Positions 29,452-37,795 of a stretch of DNA of 64,000 nt are shown here, piece after piece. Source of the stretch: Candidatus Peregrinibacteria bacterium (GTDB taxonomy: Bacteria; Patescibacteriota; Gracilibacteria; UBA1369); NCBI GenBank assembly GCA_003153355.1, contig PLYH01000001.1, positions 38,565 to 102,564 on the forward strand, written 5' to 3'. A program made the translations under genes and the position numbers. Position 1 is the first letter of the stretch; every line of letters starts with the position of its first letter. The notes beneath the pieces were generated by a model. The model was not told the DNA's origin, did no database searches, and worked only from the letters and a program-made list of their open reading frames with translations.

Positions 29452-30522
29452 CTATTTTGATGGCGCTTTATCTTTTCCCAAATAGACAGCGTACGCGCCC
29501 AGAACCACCATCGCTAAAACGAGCAGGCCCAGAGCAAACAGCTTCCCGGTAGTATCCAAAAATATCGCCGTCAGTCCGAATAACGCGCTGATGGCGTACA
29601 TTAAAAGAACGGCTTTCCGCGGACTTAATCCCATATAAATCAAGCGGTGATGCAGATGCTTAAGATCCCCTTTGAAAGGCGACCCGCCCTGCACAATGCG
29701 GCGCACAATCACCCAGACCGCGTCCAAAATCGGAAAACCGAGCACCAAAAAAGCCGTCGTCACTTTCCCGCCGGAAAAAATGGCCAGAGTCGCCAGGATA
29801 AATCCCAGAAACATGCTCCCGGTGTCCCCCATCAAAATCTTGGCGGGATAAAAATCATAAATTGCAAAAGCAGCAGAGGTCGCAAACAAAATTATACTCA
29901 GCAGAGCAACCGGGACCTGCAAAGCGGCATCATAATGAATGCCAGGACGGATACTCAAAAAGAACAGCGTCAAAGCCGCGATCGCGGAAACCCCGCTCGG
30001 CAAACCATTCAGTCCGTCCAAAAAATTCATGGTGTTCACAACGCCCACGACCCACACGATCGTGAACAAAGCCACCAGCAGAGAAATACTGACCGACATG
30101 CCGGATCCAAAATTCAACATAAACTTCTGCGCGTCCAGAATGATCGGCGCGCCGAAAGGATTGGAAATGGAACTGATGCCCACACCCGCAAACACCAAAA
30201 TAAGAGCCGCCACAATCTGAATGATCAAACGAAAATAAGGACTCAGACTGAACATGTCGTCGGCAAAACTCACGCTTGCGATAAGGATCGCGCCGAAAAG
30301 CAGAGCTAAAACGTGCGCATCAATCGGCACGAAAAAAAGCACAGAAAGAAAAAACACGGTCACGATGACCAGACCTCCGTAATAAGGTATCGGCGAACGC
30401 TTCAGTCCGTACTTTTGCGGACGGTCCATCAATCCGAGCTTCGGAAAAAATTCCAGCGCCAGCTGAACCAGAGCAATGGTGGCAAGAAAAGCGAAAAGCG
30501 CCGGCAGAAGATATTCGAACAT
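29452..30522 (-). CDS. Undecaprenyl-phosphate GlcNAc/MurNAc-peptide-1-phosphate transferase family (WecA/MraY-like)
   Basis: Multi-TM; VVNTMNFLDGLNGLPSGVSA, KILMGDTGSMFLGF, HLHHRLIYMGLS. Confidence 0.9.
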   Translation of the reverse strand: MFEYLLPALFAFLATIALVQLALEFFPKLGLMDRPQKYGLKRSPIPYYGGLVIVTVFFLSVLFFVPIDAHVLALLFGAILIASVSFADDMFSLSPYFRLIIQIVAALILVFAGVGISSISNPFGAPIILDAQKFMLNFGSGMSVSISLLVALFTIVWVVGVVNTMNFLDGLNGLPSGVSAIAALTLFFLSIRPGIHYDAALQVPVALLSIILFATSAAFAIYDFYPAKILMGDTGSMFLGFILATLAIFSGGKVTTAFLVLGFPILDAVWVIVRRIVQGGSPFKGDLKHLHHRLIYMGLSPRKAVLLMYAISALFGLTAIFLDTTGKLFALGLLVLAMVVLGAYAVYLGKDKAPSK

Positions 30523-30548
30523 AACGAAAAAAGATGACGGCTCTTATT

Positions 30549-31514
30549 CTAACCTAAATTAAATTTCTTCGCGAATTTCATCGAACGTCCTTCTTCGCAC
30601 AACTCCAGAAGTCCCACGTTCGTATCCTGAAAAATGGCTAAAGGATAACCTTCTTTGATCTTCCAGCGGTTGTGCGAAAAACCTCCGGTGCAAAGATGCT
30701 TGTACTCGTCTTCGGTGAGTTCGCATTGCTGCCAATCATGTAAAAATTTTTGCGGAGGGATGAGCAGCTGGCGGCAATTTTCTTTCGTCAGTTCCGGAAG
30801 AGGAACCGAATCTTCAATCCGGTACATCGAAATTTTCGTTCTTCTCAGTGATTGAACATAACCGCCGCATCCTAGCTTCTGGCCTAAATCATGAGCAAAA
30901 CTTCGGATATAGGTTCCTGAACTGCAATGAACGGAACATTCCAAAAAAGGATACTCAAACTTGCGGACCTTAATGTCATGAAAAACAACTTTCTTTGCAG
31001 GAATCTGAACTTCTTTGCCTTTGCGCGCCAGGGCGTAGGCGCGTTTTCCCTGAATTTTGACTGCAGAATAACGAGGCGGAACCTGCTGCTGTTCTCCGCT
31101 GAAATCTTTGCTCAAAAACTGCGAAATTTCTTCTTCGCTTGGTTGTCGCGGATTTTGAAAGAGGTGGATAGGCCCTTCGGCGTCATACGTTTCCGACGTT
31201 GCTCCAAACTGGATCGTAACATCGTACACTTTATCCATCTGCTCAAGGGCGTTCAAAAGCTTGGTCGCCTCCCCTATCGCAACGATCATCAATCCTGTCG
31301 CAAGCGGATCCAACGTTCCGGCATAACCGATTCTTTTCACATAAAAAATTTTACGCAAAGTTTTCACCACGTAAAAAGATGTGATGTCTTTGGGTTTATC
31401 AATCAATAAAAAACCGAACGGCTGCGAAGCAGTTGCTTGCGGGGTACCCGGCAAAGCTGGGTCGCGCGGCTGCGGAGCGTGGTCGGGCTGCTTCTCTGAT
31501 GAGGGCATAGCCAT
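30549..31514 (-). CDS. truB: tRNA pseudouridine synthase B with atypical N-terminal extension
   Basis: FLLIDKPKDITSFYVVKTLRK, KRIGYAGTLDPLATGLMIVAIGEATKLL, CSSGTYIRSFAHDLG. Confidence 0.95.
   Translation of the reverse strand: MAMPSSEKQPDHAPQPRDPALPGTPQATASQPFGFLLIDKPKDITSFYVVKTLRKIFYVKRIGYAGTLDPLATGLMIVAIGEATKLLNALEQMDKVYDVTIQFGATSETYDAEGPIHLFQNPRQPSEEEISQFLSKDFSGEQQQVPPRYSAVKIQGKRAYALARKGKEVQIPAKKVVFHDIKVRKFEYPFLECSVHCSSGTYIRSFAHDLGQKLGCGGYVQSLRRTKISMYRIEDSVPLPELTKENCRQLLIPPQKFLHDWQQCELTEDEYKHLCTGGFSHNRWKIKEGYPLAIFQDTNVGLLELCEEGRSMKFAKKFNLG
31426..31494. repeat. GC-rich palindromic insert bounded by GAAGCAG/CTGCTTC
   Basis: Outer inverted repeat, internal GGGTACCC palindrome and CCCGGC-AAA-GCTGGG hairpin, inside the truB N-terminal coding region. 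Confidence 0.55.
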
Positions 31515-31515
31515 A

Positions 31516-32868
31516 TTAGCTCTTCATGTAAACGTTTTCCTTCGTCTCAAACTTTCCGGGTTTAATCTCCACCCGCATTTCGCGCGCCAAAAGTTCACGG
31601 ACGACTTTACGGTCATCCCACGGAATTTTTTCGTCGCCAATCATCTGGATCTCTTCGGAACCTTTTCCGGCGACGACAACGATGTCTCCTTCCTGCGCCA
31701 AGGTTAAAGCAAGTTTTATCGCTTCCAGACGGTGCGGGATTTTCCAGAATCTGTCGCCTTCTTTACGTTTGATACCCGCGGAAATATCTTCAATGATCTG
31801 CCAGCGGTCTTCTTCGTAAGGATCATCGTCAGTCGCAATAATATAGTCGGCGTATTTGTCTGCGACCTTGCCCATCTTGGGACGTTTGGCTTTATCACGT
31901 CCTCCGCCGGTTGCTCCAAAAACCGCAAATAATTTACCCTTCGCCAGTTTCTTATATAAAGACAAAAGTTTTTCCAGAGATTCGTGGGTGTGGGCATAAT
32001 CCACGACGATCGTATATTCCTGACCGCAATCGATAGTTTCAAAACGGCCGGGAATCGCGGAAGCTTTCTCCAGTGCTGATTTAATAACTGGAAGGTTAAT
32101 ATTATTGACCAGACCCACTGTTGCTGCCGCCAAAGCGTTGTAGACATTAAAATCACCCGGTAAACCGAGCTTTACGTCGATCTGGTTATTCGGAACATGC
32201 AAAATAAAATCGCAACCCTTTGGAGTAAGCATCAAATCTGAACCAAAAACCGTTCCTCCTCCGATTCCGTAGGTATATTCACGGTCAACAAGAAACTGAT
32301 CAAAATAGACAAAATGAGCATCGTCCTTATTCAAAACGGAAACTTTTGATATGCGGGGTTTGCGCTGTGAACGATTCAGACGCGCGAACAACATGCCTTT
32401 CGTATGAAGATAATTATCAAAACCCCCGTGATATTCCAGATGATCCTCACCCATATTGGTTAAAACCGCGGTATCAAAATTAATACCCCAGATTCTGTTC
32501 TGATGAATGGAATGCGAAGAAACTTCCAGCACTGCGTGAGAACAGCCGGAATCAACCATCTGACGCAGCATTTTCTGAAGAAAAAAAGGTCCCAGGGTCG
32601 TCTGCTTGGTGAGGTTGGTCCATTTCGTATCGCCGATCTGAAAAAGAATCGTCGAGGTCATCCCAACTTTATATCCGGCTTCGGTCAAAATAGCGGCGAT
32701 AAGATTCGTGGTTGTTGTCTTTCCTTTCGTTCCGGTCACGCCAATGACATTCAAATACCTTGAAGGATAACGGTAATAGGTCGCTCCCAAAAAAGCCATC
32801 ACCTGATGGTACAGCAAACGCAGCGGATTATTCGTGGAAATTTTTTTCTTGAGGTAAGTAATGAGCAT
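31516..32868 (-). CDS. murE: UDP-N-acetylmuramyl-tripeptide synthetase (MurE-like)
   Basis: VIGVTGTKGKTTTTNLIAAILTEAG, VLEVSSHSIHQNRIWGINFDTAVLTNMGEDHLEYHG, VDYAHTHESLEKLL. N-terminal domain is short. Confidence 0.92.
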   Translation of the reverse strand: MLITYLKKKISTNNPLRLLYHQVMAFLGATYYRYPSRYLNVIGVTGTKGKTTTTNLIAAILTEAGYKVGMTSTILFQIGDTKWTNLTKQTTLGPFFLQKMLRQMVDSGCSHAVLEVSSHSIHQNRIWGINFDTAVLTNMGEDHLEYHGGFDNYLHTKGMLFARLNRSQRKPRISKVSVLNKDDAHFVYFDQFLVDREYTYGIGGGTVFGSDLMLTPKGCDFILHVPNNQIDVKLGLPGDFNVYNALAAATVGLVNNINLPVIKSALEKASAIPGRFETIDCGQEYTIVVDYAHTHESLEKLLSLYKKLAKGKLFAVFGATGGGRDKAKRPKMGKVADKYADYIIATDDDPYEEDRWQIIEDISAGIKRKEGDRFWKIPHRLEAIKLALTLAQEGDIVVVAGKGSEEIQMIGDEKIPWDDRKVVRELLAREMRVEIKPGKFETKENVYMKS

Positions 32869-32870
32869 AA

Positions 32871-33248
32871 TTACTTGAGGGGAATATCTGTTGCCCGCAC
32901 AGCATCGACATCAAAACGAATCTGTCTTTTGAGCGCATCCATATCGTCAAAATCCTTGGTGTCGCGGATCTTCTCCAGAACTTCGATCTTCACTTTTTGT
33001 CCGTACAAATCATCGGAAAAATCCAGAAGATGGATTTCCAGTGTCGGCTCCATCAAACCCAGAACTTTTCGCGGCCCGAAGTGCATCGCTCCTTTAAATA
33101 TACCGTAAGAAGTATACACCCGTGCTGCGTAAACGCCAAAAGGCAGGTCCGTAGAATCGAAAGCAACGTTAATAGTGGGGAAACCCATTTTTCTTCCCAT
33201 CAGAATCCCTTTCATGACTGTTCCTTCAATCGTCGCGAGCATCGGCAT
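32871..33248 (-). CDS. Stand-alone riboflavin kinase domain
   Basis: GTVMKGILMGRKMGFPTINV...PFGVYAARVYTS...GAMHFGPR...LEIHLLDFSDDLYGQKVKIEVLEKIRD, the RibF C-terminal domain pattern. Confidence 0.88.
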   Translation of the reverse strand: MPMLATIEGTVMKGILMGRKMGFPTINVAFDSTDLPFGVYAARVYTSYGIFKGAMHFGPRKVLGLMEPTLEIHLLDFSDDLYGQKVKIEVLEKIRDTKDFDDMDALKRQIRFDVDAVRATDIPLK

Positions 33249-33397
33249 AGAATTAATAATTTCATTAAAATTTGATGTTTTCCGCTGTATTACTCTATCA
33301 TTTCCAATAATAATTTTCTATAAAAAGAAATTTCGTGTACAATAGGCCTACAAAAATTAAAAATCGAGATCATTTTGATACTTCCCCCTCTATCCTT

Positions 33398-34324
33398 ATG
33401 AATGATCGATCTCGCAAAGGCCCGGCAGAAGCAGCAACACGCTATTCAAAATCAATTCCCCCGGAATATAAAGGGGTGATTGTAAAAGGAAAAACAAGCG
33501 GCGTTTTTAAAAGAACGACGAATGAAACTTTAACAAAACAGTTAGAGCAATTATTAAAAACGTACGGCGCCTTCCAGAATATACCCGGTGAAAAAAGAAG
33601 AGAGTGGTATATCGGAGGCACGCTGTTAAAAACTTACGAAGCCTGGAAACTGTTGCCTCCTGAAGTTACGGACCGTGAAAGCCTTGAACGCAACGAAATG
33701 CTTGCATTTTTGGCCGGCGAAAAAATAAACGACCAAGGCGAAAAAAAATACGGACCATTACCTTCGGCAGACGCGATTATCATCGAAATCGGAAGGCTGG
33801 TTTTAGATTACGTCGAAGAATGGACGGGATTGAGCGAAGAAAAACAACATGCTCTTGAACGCACCATCATCCAATTTATAAGCCAAAAGCACGAAGAGTT
33901 CGACCGGATACCGAAACCATCCCAGGAAAAACCGCAACCTTCACCTGAGGAAATGAGAATACGGCTGCTTTCTTCATCGCTTGCCCCGCCAGCCGACAAA
34001 GCTCCAAATCACGAGGAACTGAACGAATGGATACGTCTGCAGGTTCTTAAAAAAATCGGAAATAAAATCATCGAACTTGCCTGGCAGCATGATAAAGGAA
34101 TTTTTGCGGAAGATAACGAAGATGAAGATGAAAAATTTGGAGAAACGGTTTTAGTTGATGTAAGCAGGCAAACATCGGCTAGAACGCTTAGGGCTATTGA
34201 GCCCGAAGAAACAGAAAAGATCGCGGAACCTGAAACAGTAAAAGCAGAAATCGATCCTGACGAAACTCCAACGGTTCCGGCAGGGCCTTTGCCGAAAAGA
34301 ATCCTGGCTCCAGATAAAAAATAA
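33398..34324 (+). CDS. Hypothetical protein
   Basis: Long ORF re-started at MNDRSRKGP; TACAAT -10-like element at 33338. Confidence 0.65.
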   Translation: MNDRSRKGPAEAATRYSKSIPPEYKGVIVKGKTSGVFKRTTNETLTKQLEQLLKTYGAFQNIPGEKRREWYIGGTLLKTYEAWKLLPPEVTDRESLERNEMLAFLAGEKINDQGEKKYGPLPSADAIIIEIGRLVLDYVEEWTGLSEEKQHALERTIIQFISQKHEEFDRIPKPSQEKPQPSPEEMRIRLLSSSLAPPADKAPNHEELNEWIRLQVLKKIGNKIIELAWQHDKGIFAEDNEDEDEKFGETVLVDVSRQTSARTLRAIEPEETEKIAEPETVKAEIDPDETPTVPAGPLPKRILAPDKK

Positions 34325-34328
34325 AAAC

Positions 34329-35750
34329 TTATTGTTTATCTTTTTGCGAAGCCGGAAAAACTATCATACTCACGACCAGCCAGAATAACAGCGCCAAGTC
34401 GTTTTTGAAAAAAGGCGTATCGACGGTTCCATGCACAAGAATAATGATAAACATGAGCAGCCCGACGCCTTTAAACCATGAAAGATCCGGCGCACGGTTT
34501 TGCCATACAGCTTTCAGATGCTTCCAGCCTTTCTGGAAACAAATTTTGATGATCCACAAAAAACTCAAAAAACCCAACAATCCAAGGTTCAGCCAGAACG
34601 CCAGGAAAATATCATGGGGATGGAGCATATTCAATTCATAAAGCGCCTGACCTAAAATGCGGGGCCCTTCAATCTGGTACACAGCAGGAAACATCCCCAA
34701 ACCTATGCCCAGAAGCGGATGTTCCAACACCAGCCTGGTGGCTATCGTATAAACTTCAACCCGCACGCCCGAAGAGGTTCGCGTCGTCAGCTGGAAGAAA
34801 AGCTGCCATTTCGTCGGATCAAGCGCGATCAAAGCGATAACGACAACAACGATGACCCCGGCAATAATCAGAATCGTCTTCCACGGAAAACGTTTCCAAT
34901 TTTTGACATGCATAGCCAGCCACAAAAAACATGCCACAAAAAAAGCCAAAAAGGCAGCGTAAGATTTGGTAAATAAAAGACCGAAAAGAAGCAGGAAAAA
35001 TCCGGCGCTCCAGAGGACTGCAAGCAAAAAATTCCGGCGGCGCTGCAGATCATTGCTGTTTCGCTTAAAAAATTGAAAAAATCTCGTCAACATGGACTGC
35101 TCATGAACGACAAAAAAATCTTTCAACCGGGCAAGGGCATAAAAAAGCGCCGGCGTAATATAAAGAGCCAGATAGTTGGCGGAATTAAAGGGACCGGAAG
35201 CACGGGCGTCAGGAGTTATGTACTGACCCGTAAGCACCTGATAAGCGCCCCATGCCGCCAAAAAAACCGCTGAAACAACGTAACAGTTCAGTGCAATTGT
35301 CATGTCTTTTCCCGTGCGCATGATCCAGGCAAACAAAATGAGCATCAGCACCGGACAAAGAATCCAGCTCTTTAAAATGCCCATGGCAATTTTTCTGCCG
35401 TAATAAATCGTCGTACCGTCCAGCATCGTCACGGCCTGCGGCGCAATGATGGTCGAAATCACGGCGGCGATCACGATGCCCAAAACTGCGAGCCACCAGG
35501 TGTGTTTATAAGGCTCAAGAAGCTGTTTCCAGGTAATTTTCTTGTGGAAAAAATCCCAGCCGGTTCTGAAAATCCATGCCAAAAACGTCGCGTCGACAAA
35601 AACTTCCACGAGCGGAAACGGAAGACCGGCGACATCAAATTTCAAAAGATACGCCGGAAAAAACAACGGCAGCATCAGGACGGCCAGACGCAAATTCCAG
35701 AGCGCAAAAAGAAAATATGCTAAACCGAAAAATTGTAAAAGCAGATCCAT
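34329..35750 (-). CDS. O-antigen ligase/polymerase-like multi-TM protein
   Basis: Many TM segments; Wzy_C-like GPFNSANYLALYITPALFYAL and HPLLGIGLGMFPAVYQ...LHPHDIFLAFWLNLGLLGF. Confidence 0.85.
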   Translation of the reverse strand: MDLLLQFFGLAYFLFALWNLRLAVLMLPLFFPAYLLKFDVAGLPFPLVEVFVDATFLAWIFRTGWDFFHKKITWKQLLEPYKHTWWLAVLGIVIAAVISTIIAPQAVTMLDGTTIYYGRKIAMGILKSWILCPVLMLILFAWIMRTGKDMTIALNCYVVSAVFLAAWGAYQVLTGQYITPDARASGPFNSANYLALYITPALFYALARLKDFFVVHEQSMLTRFFQFFKRNSNDLQRRRNFLLAVLWSAGFFLLLFGLLFTKSYAAFLAFFVACFLWLAMHVKNWKRFPWKTILIIAGVIVVVVIALIALDPTKWQLFFQLTTRTSSGVRVEVYTIATRLVLEHPLLGIGLGMFPAVYQIEGPRILGQALYELNMLHPHDIFLAFWLNLGLLGFLSFLWIIKICFQKGWKHLKAVWQNRAPDLSWFKGVGLLMFIIILVHGTVDTPFFKNDLALLFWLVVSMIVFPASQKDKQ

Positions 35751-35773
35751 GAGAGCGTTCAGAAAATGACTCT

Positions 35774-36346
35774 CTATTTACTTTCAAGTTCCAGCAAGCC
35801 GTAGGTACCATCCTCACGTCTGTAGACTACGCCGAACTTTCCGTTCTCCTCATTCTGGAAAGCAAAAAAATCGTGCTCAAGCAGTTCCATCTGTTCAACG
35901 GCCTCTTCTTCATGCATCGGCTTGAGGTCGGCAAAACTTTTGCGTTTGGTGATTTTAGAAACCGGAGCAGCCCCTTCCTGGGTTGAAGAAATCTCTTCAA
36001 GCGTTGAAGACGGAATCCATTTACCCGACTGATCGCGGCGGTGTTGTTTGCCTTTATAGCGTTCAATCTGTTTTTTAAGTTTTTCAACGGCCAGATCAAT
36101 GGCTTCTTCCGGGTTCGTCGCCATGACTTCCGCGCGCACAACCGCATGCGGGACAACCATCGTCACTTCGAGCGAAATATTCTTGTTCGTGGTTTTGAGA
36201 TTGTTATGTTCAACATCCACGCGGACCACGGTCGATTCGTCATCGACCCGCTGGCTTAGGTGTTTGAGGTTTTCAATTTTCTCCTGAATATAATCCTTTT
36301 GAGCTTCACTTAAATTGATATGTTTCTGAATGATCGAAACCTGCAT
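35774..36346 (-). CDS. hpf: Long-form ribosome hibernation promoting factor (HPF/RaiA)
   Basis: MQVSIIQKHINLSEAQKDYIQEKIENLKHL; C-terminal HDFFAFQNEENGKFGVVYRREDGTYGLLE. Confidence 0.92.
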   Translation of the reverse strand: MQVSIIQKHINLSEAQKDYIQEKIENLKHLSQRVDDESTVVRVDVEHNNLKTTNKNISLEVTMVVPHAVVRAEVMATNPEEAIDLAVEKLKKQIERYKGKQHRRDQSGKWIPSSTLEEISSTQEGAAPVSKITKRKSFADLKPMHEEEAVEQMELLEHDFFAFQNEENGKFGVVYRREDGTYGLLELESK

Positions 36347-36418
36347 AAAAGAAGAAAAAATATAAATCAAAAAGTATTATAGAACGTTTGCTCGACTAAA
36401 ACAATGATGGCCTGCCTT

Positions 36419-37102
36419 CTAAGATTTTTTACCGGCCTGAAAATCCAGGACGCCTTGAGCCAAATCCATTAAAACTTCTTCCGGATTTGAAGATTTTGCT
36501 ACGCCGGAAGCCAACAAAACCCCGCTCGCGCCGAGCTCAAGCGACATCAAAACATCCCGTCCGGTTTTAATGCCCGCGCCCACCAAAACTTTGCCGTTAC
36601 CGATCATTTCAACTGCGTCCGTAATAATTTTCGGATTGGCATCAACGACTGAAACGTCGCCCCCGATAAGTTCGGGAGGTTCAACGGCCACAAAATCCGG
36701 ATCGAACATCGCAATGTCTTTTCCGGCCTGGACGGTATCTGCGCATAGAACAACCATAAAACCGATCTCATGTGCCTCTTGAACCGACGCCCGAATAACT
36801 TCGATTGAAACCTTTTTTTCCGCGTGATTTAAAAGCGAACCTACGGCTCCGGCATCTTTCAAAACATGAGGCGAAAGATGGCCCGTGTGAGCGCCGTAAT
36901 GAATAGGATCAAAATGCTGGGCCAGCACCGGAATCTTCACCGCGGCGACGACCATCCGTAAATCAATGGGCTGCACGGCTATGGCAAAAGAGACTCCTGT
37001 TTTTTCGGCAACTTTTTCATGAATCTTCGCGAGCTCTACGGCATGCTTTCCGGAAGCCTTTTCATAGGCTTTAAAATTAACGATGATGATCGGTTTTCTC
37101 AT
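36419..37102 (-). CDS. tpiA: Triosephosphate isomerase, archaeal-type
   Basis: PIIIVNFKAYEKASGKHAVELAKI, VLAQHFDPIHYGAHTGHLSPHVLKDAGAVGSLLNHAEKK, VAVEPPELIGG, VLVGAGIKTGRDV. Confidence 0.92.
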   Translation of the reverse strand: MRKPIIIVNFKAYEKASGKHAVELAKIHEKVAEKTGVSFAIAVQPIDLRMVVAAVKIPVLAQHFDPIHYGAHTGHLSPHVLKDAGAVGSLLNHAEKKVSIEVIRASVQEAHEIGFMVVLCADTVQAGKDIAMFDPDFVAVEPPELIGGDVSVVDANPKIITDAVEMIGNGKVLVGAGIKTGRDVLMSLELGASGVLLASGVAKSSNPEEVLMDLAQGVLDFQAGKKS

Positions 37103-37151
37103 AACAAAAAATAACAGGAACGGTTCCACTTTAGCTGAAGGTATTCCTACG

Positions 37152-37180
37152 TTGCAAGTTTCGCCGTTTTTTGCTATAAT
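37152..37180 (+). promoter_or_regulatory. Promoter TTGCAA-N17-(TGc)TATAAT
   Basis: Consensus -10 with extended TGn and 17-bp spacing to a TTGCAA -35; drives the giant-gene locus. Confidence 0.75.
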
Positions 37181-37225
37181 TTAAAGATTTATTACTGCCC
37201 AAAAACCAAAATAAACAAAAACACT

Positions 37226-37786
37226 ATGGAAAAATTGCTGTATTTGAAAAACAGGGAAGGAACGGCAGAAAAACAAAAATTCATTTTCCTGAGCATTGAA
37301 AAACCTTCGGGACAGGCTTCGGGAACCGGCACTTTAAGTCTTGCCGAAACCATGGAGAAAAAATTCAACACCAACCTGAACGTTGAAACCCCATTCAGTG
37401 CCGATTTCAATGCTGTGCTGGAAAATCTTGGGAACCAGGCAAAAGAAAAAAATCCCGAGCTCAGCGCCGAAAGCGTCAGACAAAACCTGACCGACACGCT
37501 CGATCCGGGAAAAACTCTCGATGAAATCCGTGATTATCTTCAGAGCAAAGGATGCAGGACTGCCGCCATCGTTGATGGAAGATTCAAATTCTTTGCCGGA
37601 CCAAAAGGTGTGCAGGAAATTTTTCTCTCGGAATTTTTCAAACCCCGCGAAGTAAAAATCGGCGGCGAAGGAACATACACCCATGAATACCTTCTCAAAA
37701 AAGAAGCAATGATGAGTCAGACGATGCAAGCCTTGCAAGCTCTCAAAGGGGAGCTTCCCGAAAATCCGCCTAATAAAATTTCCTAA
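37226..37786 (+). CDS. Hypothetical protein, first gene of the giant-protein locus
   Basis: 186-aa ORF behind a strong promoter, 9 nt from the next gene. Confidence 0.75.
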   Translation: MEKLLYLKNREGTAEKQKFIFLSIEKPSGQASGTGTLSLAETMEKKFNTNLNVETPFSADFNAVLENLGNQAKEKNPELSAESVRQNLTDTLDPGKTLDEIRDYLQSKGCRTAAIVDGRFKFFAGPKGVQEIFLSEFFKPREVKIGGEGTYTHEYLLKKEAMMSQTMQALQALKGELPENPPNKIS

Positions 37787-37795
37787 ATAACGTCT

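Noticed and set aside
29647-30309. 220-aa plus-strand ORF antisense to the MraY/WecA-like gene
   Set aside because: His/Gln/Arg/Asn-rich composition is the typical shadow of a hydrophobic membrane protein on the other strand; no domain pattern.
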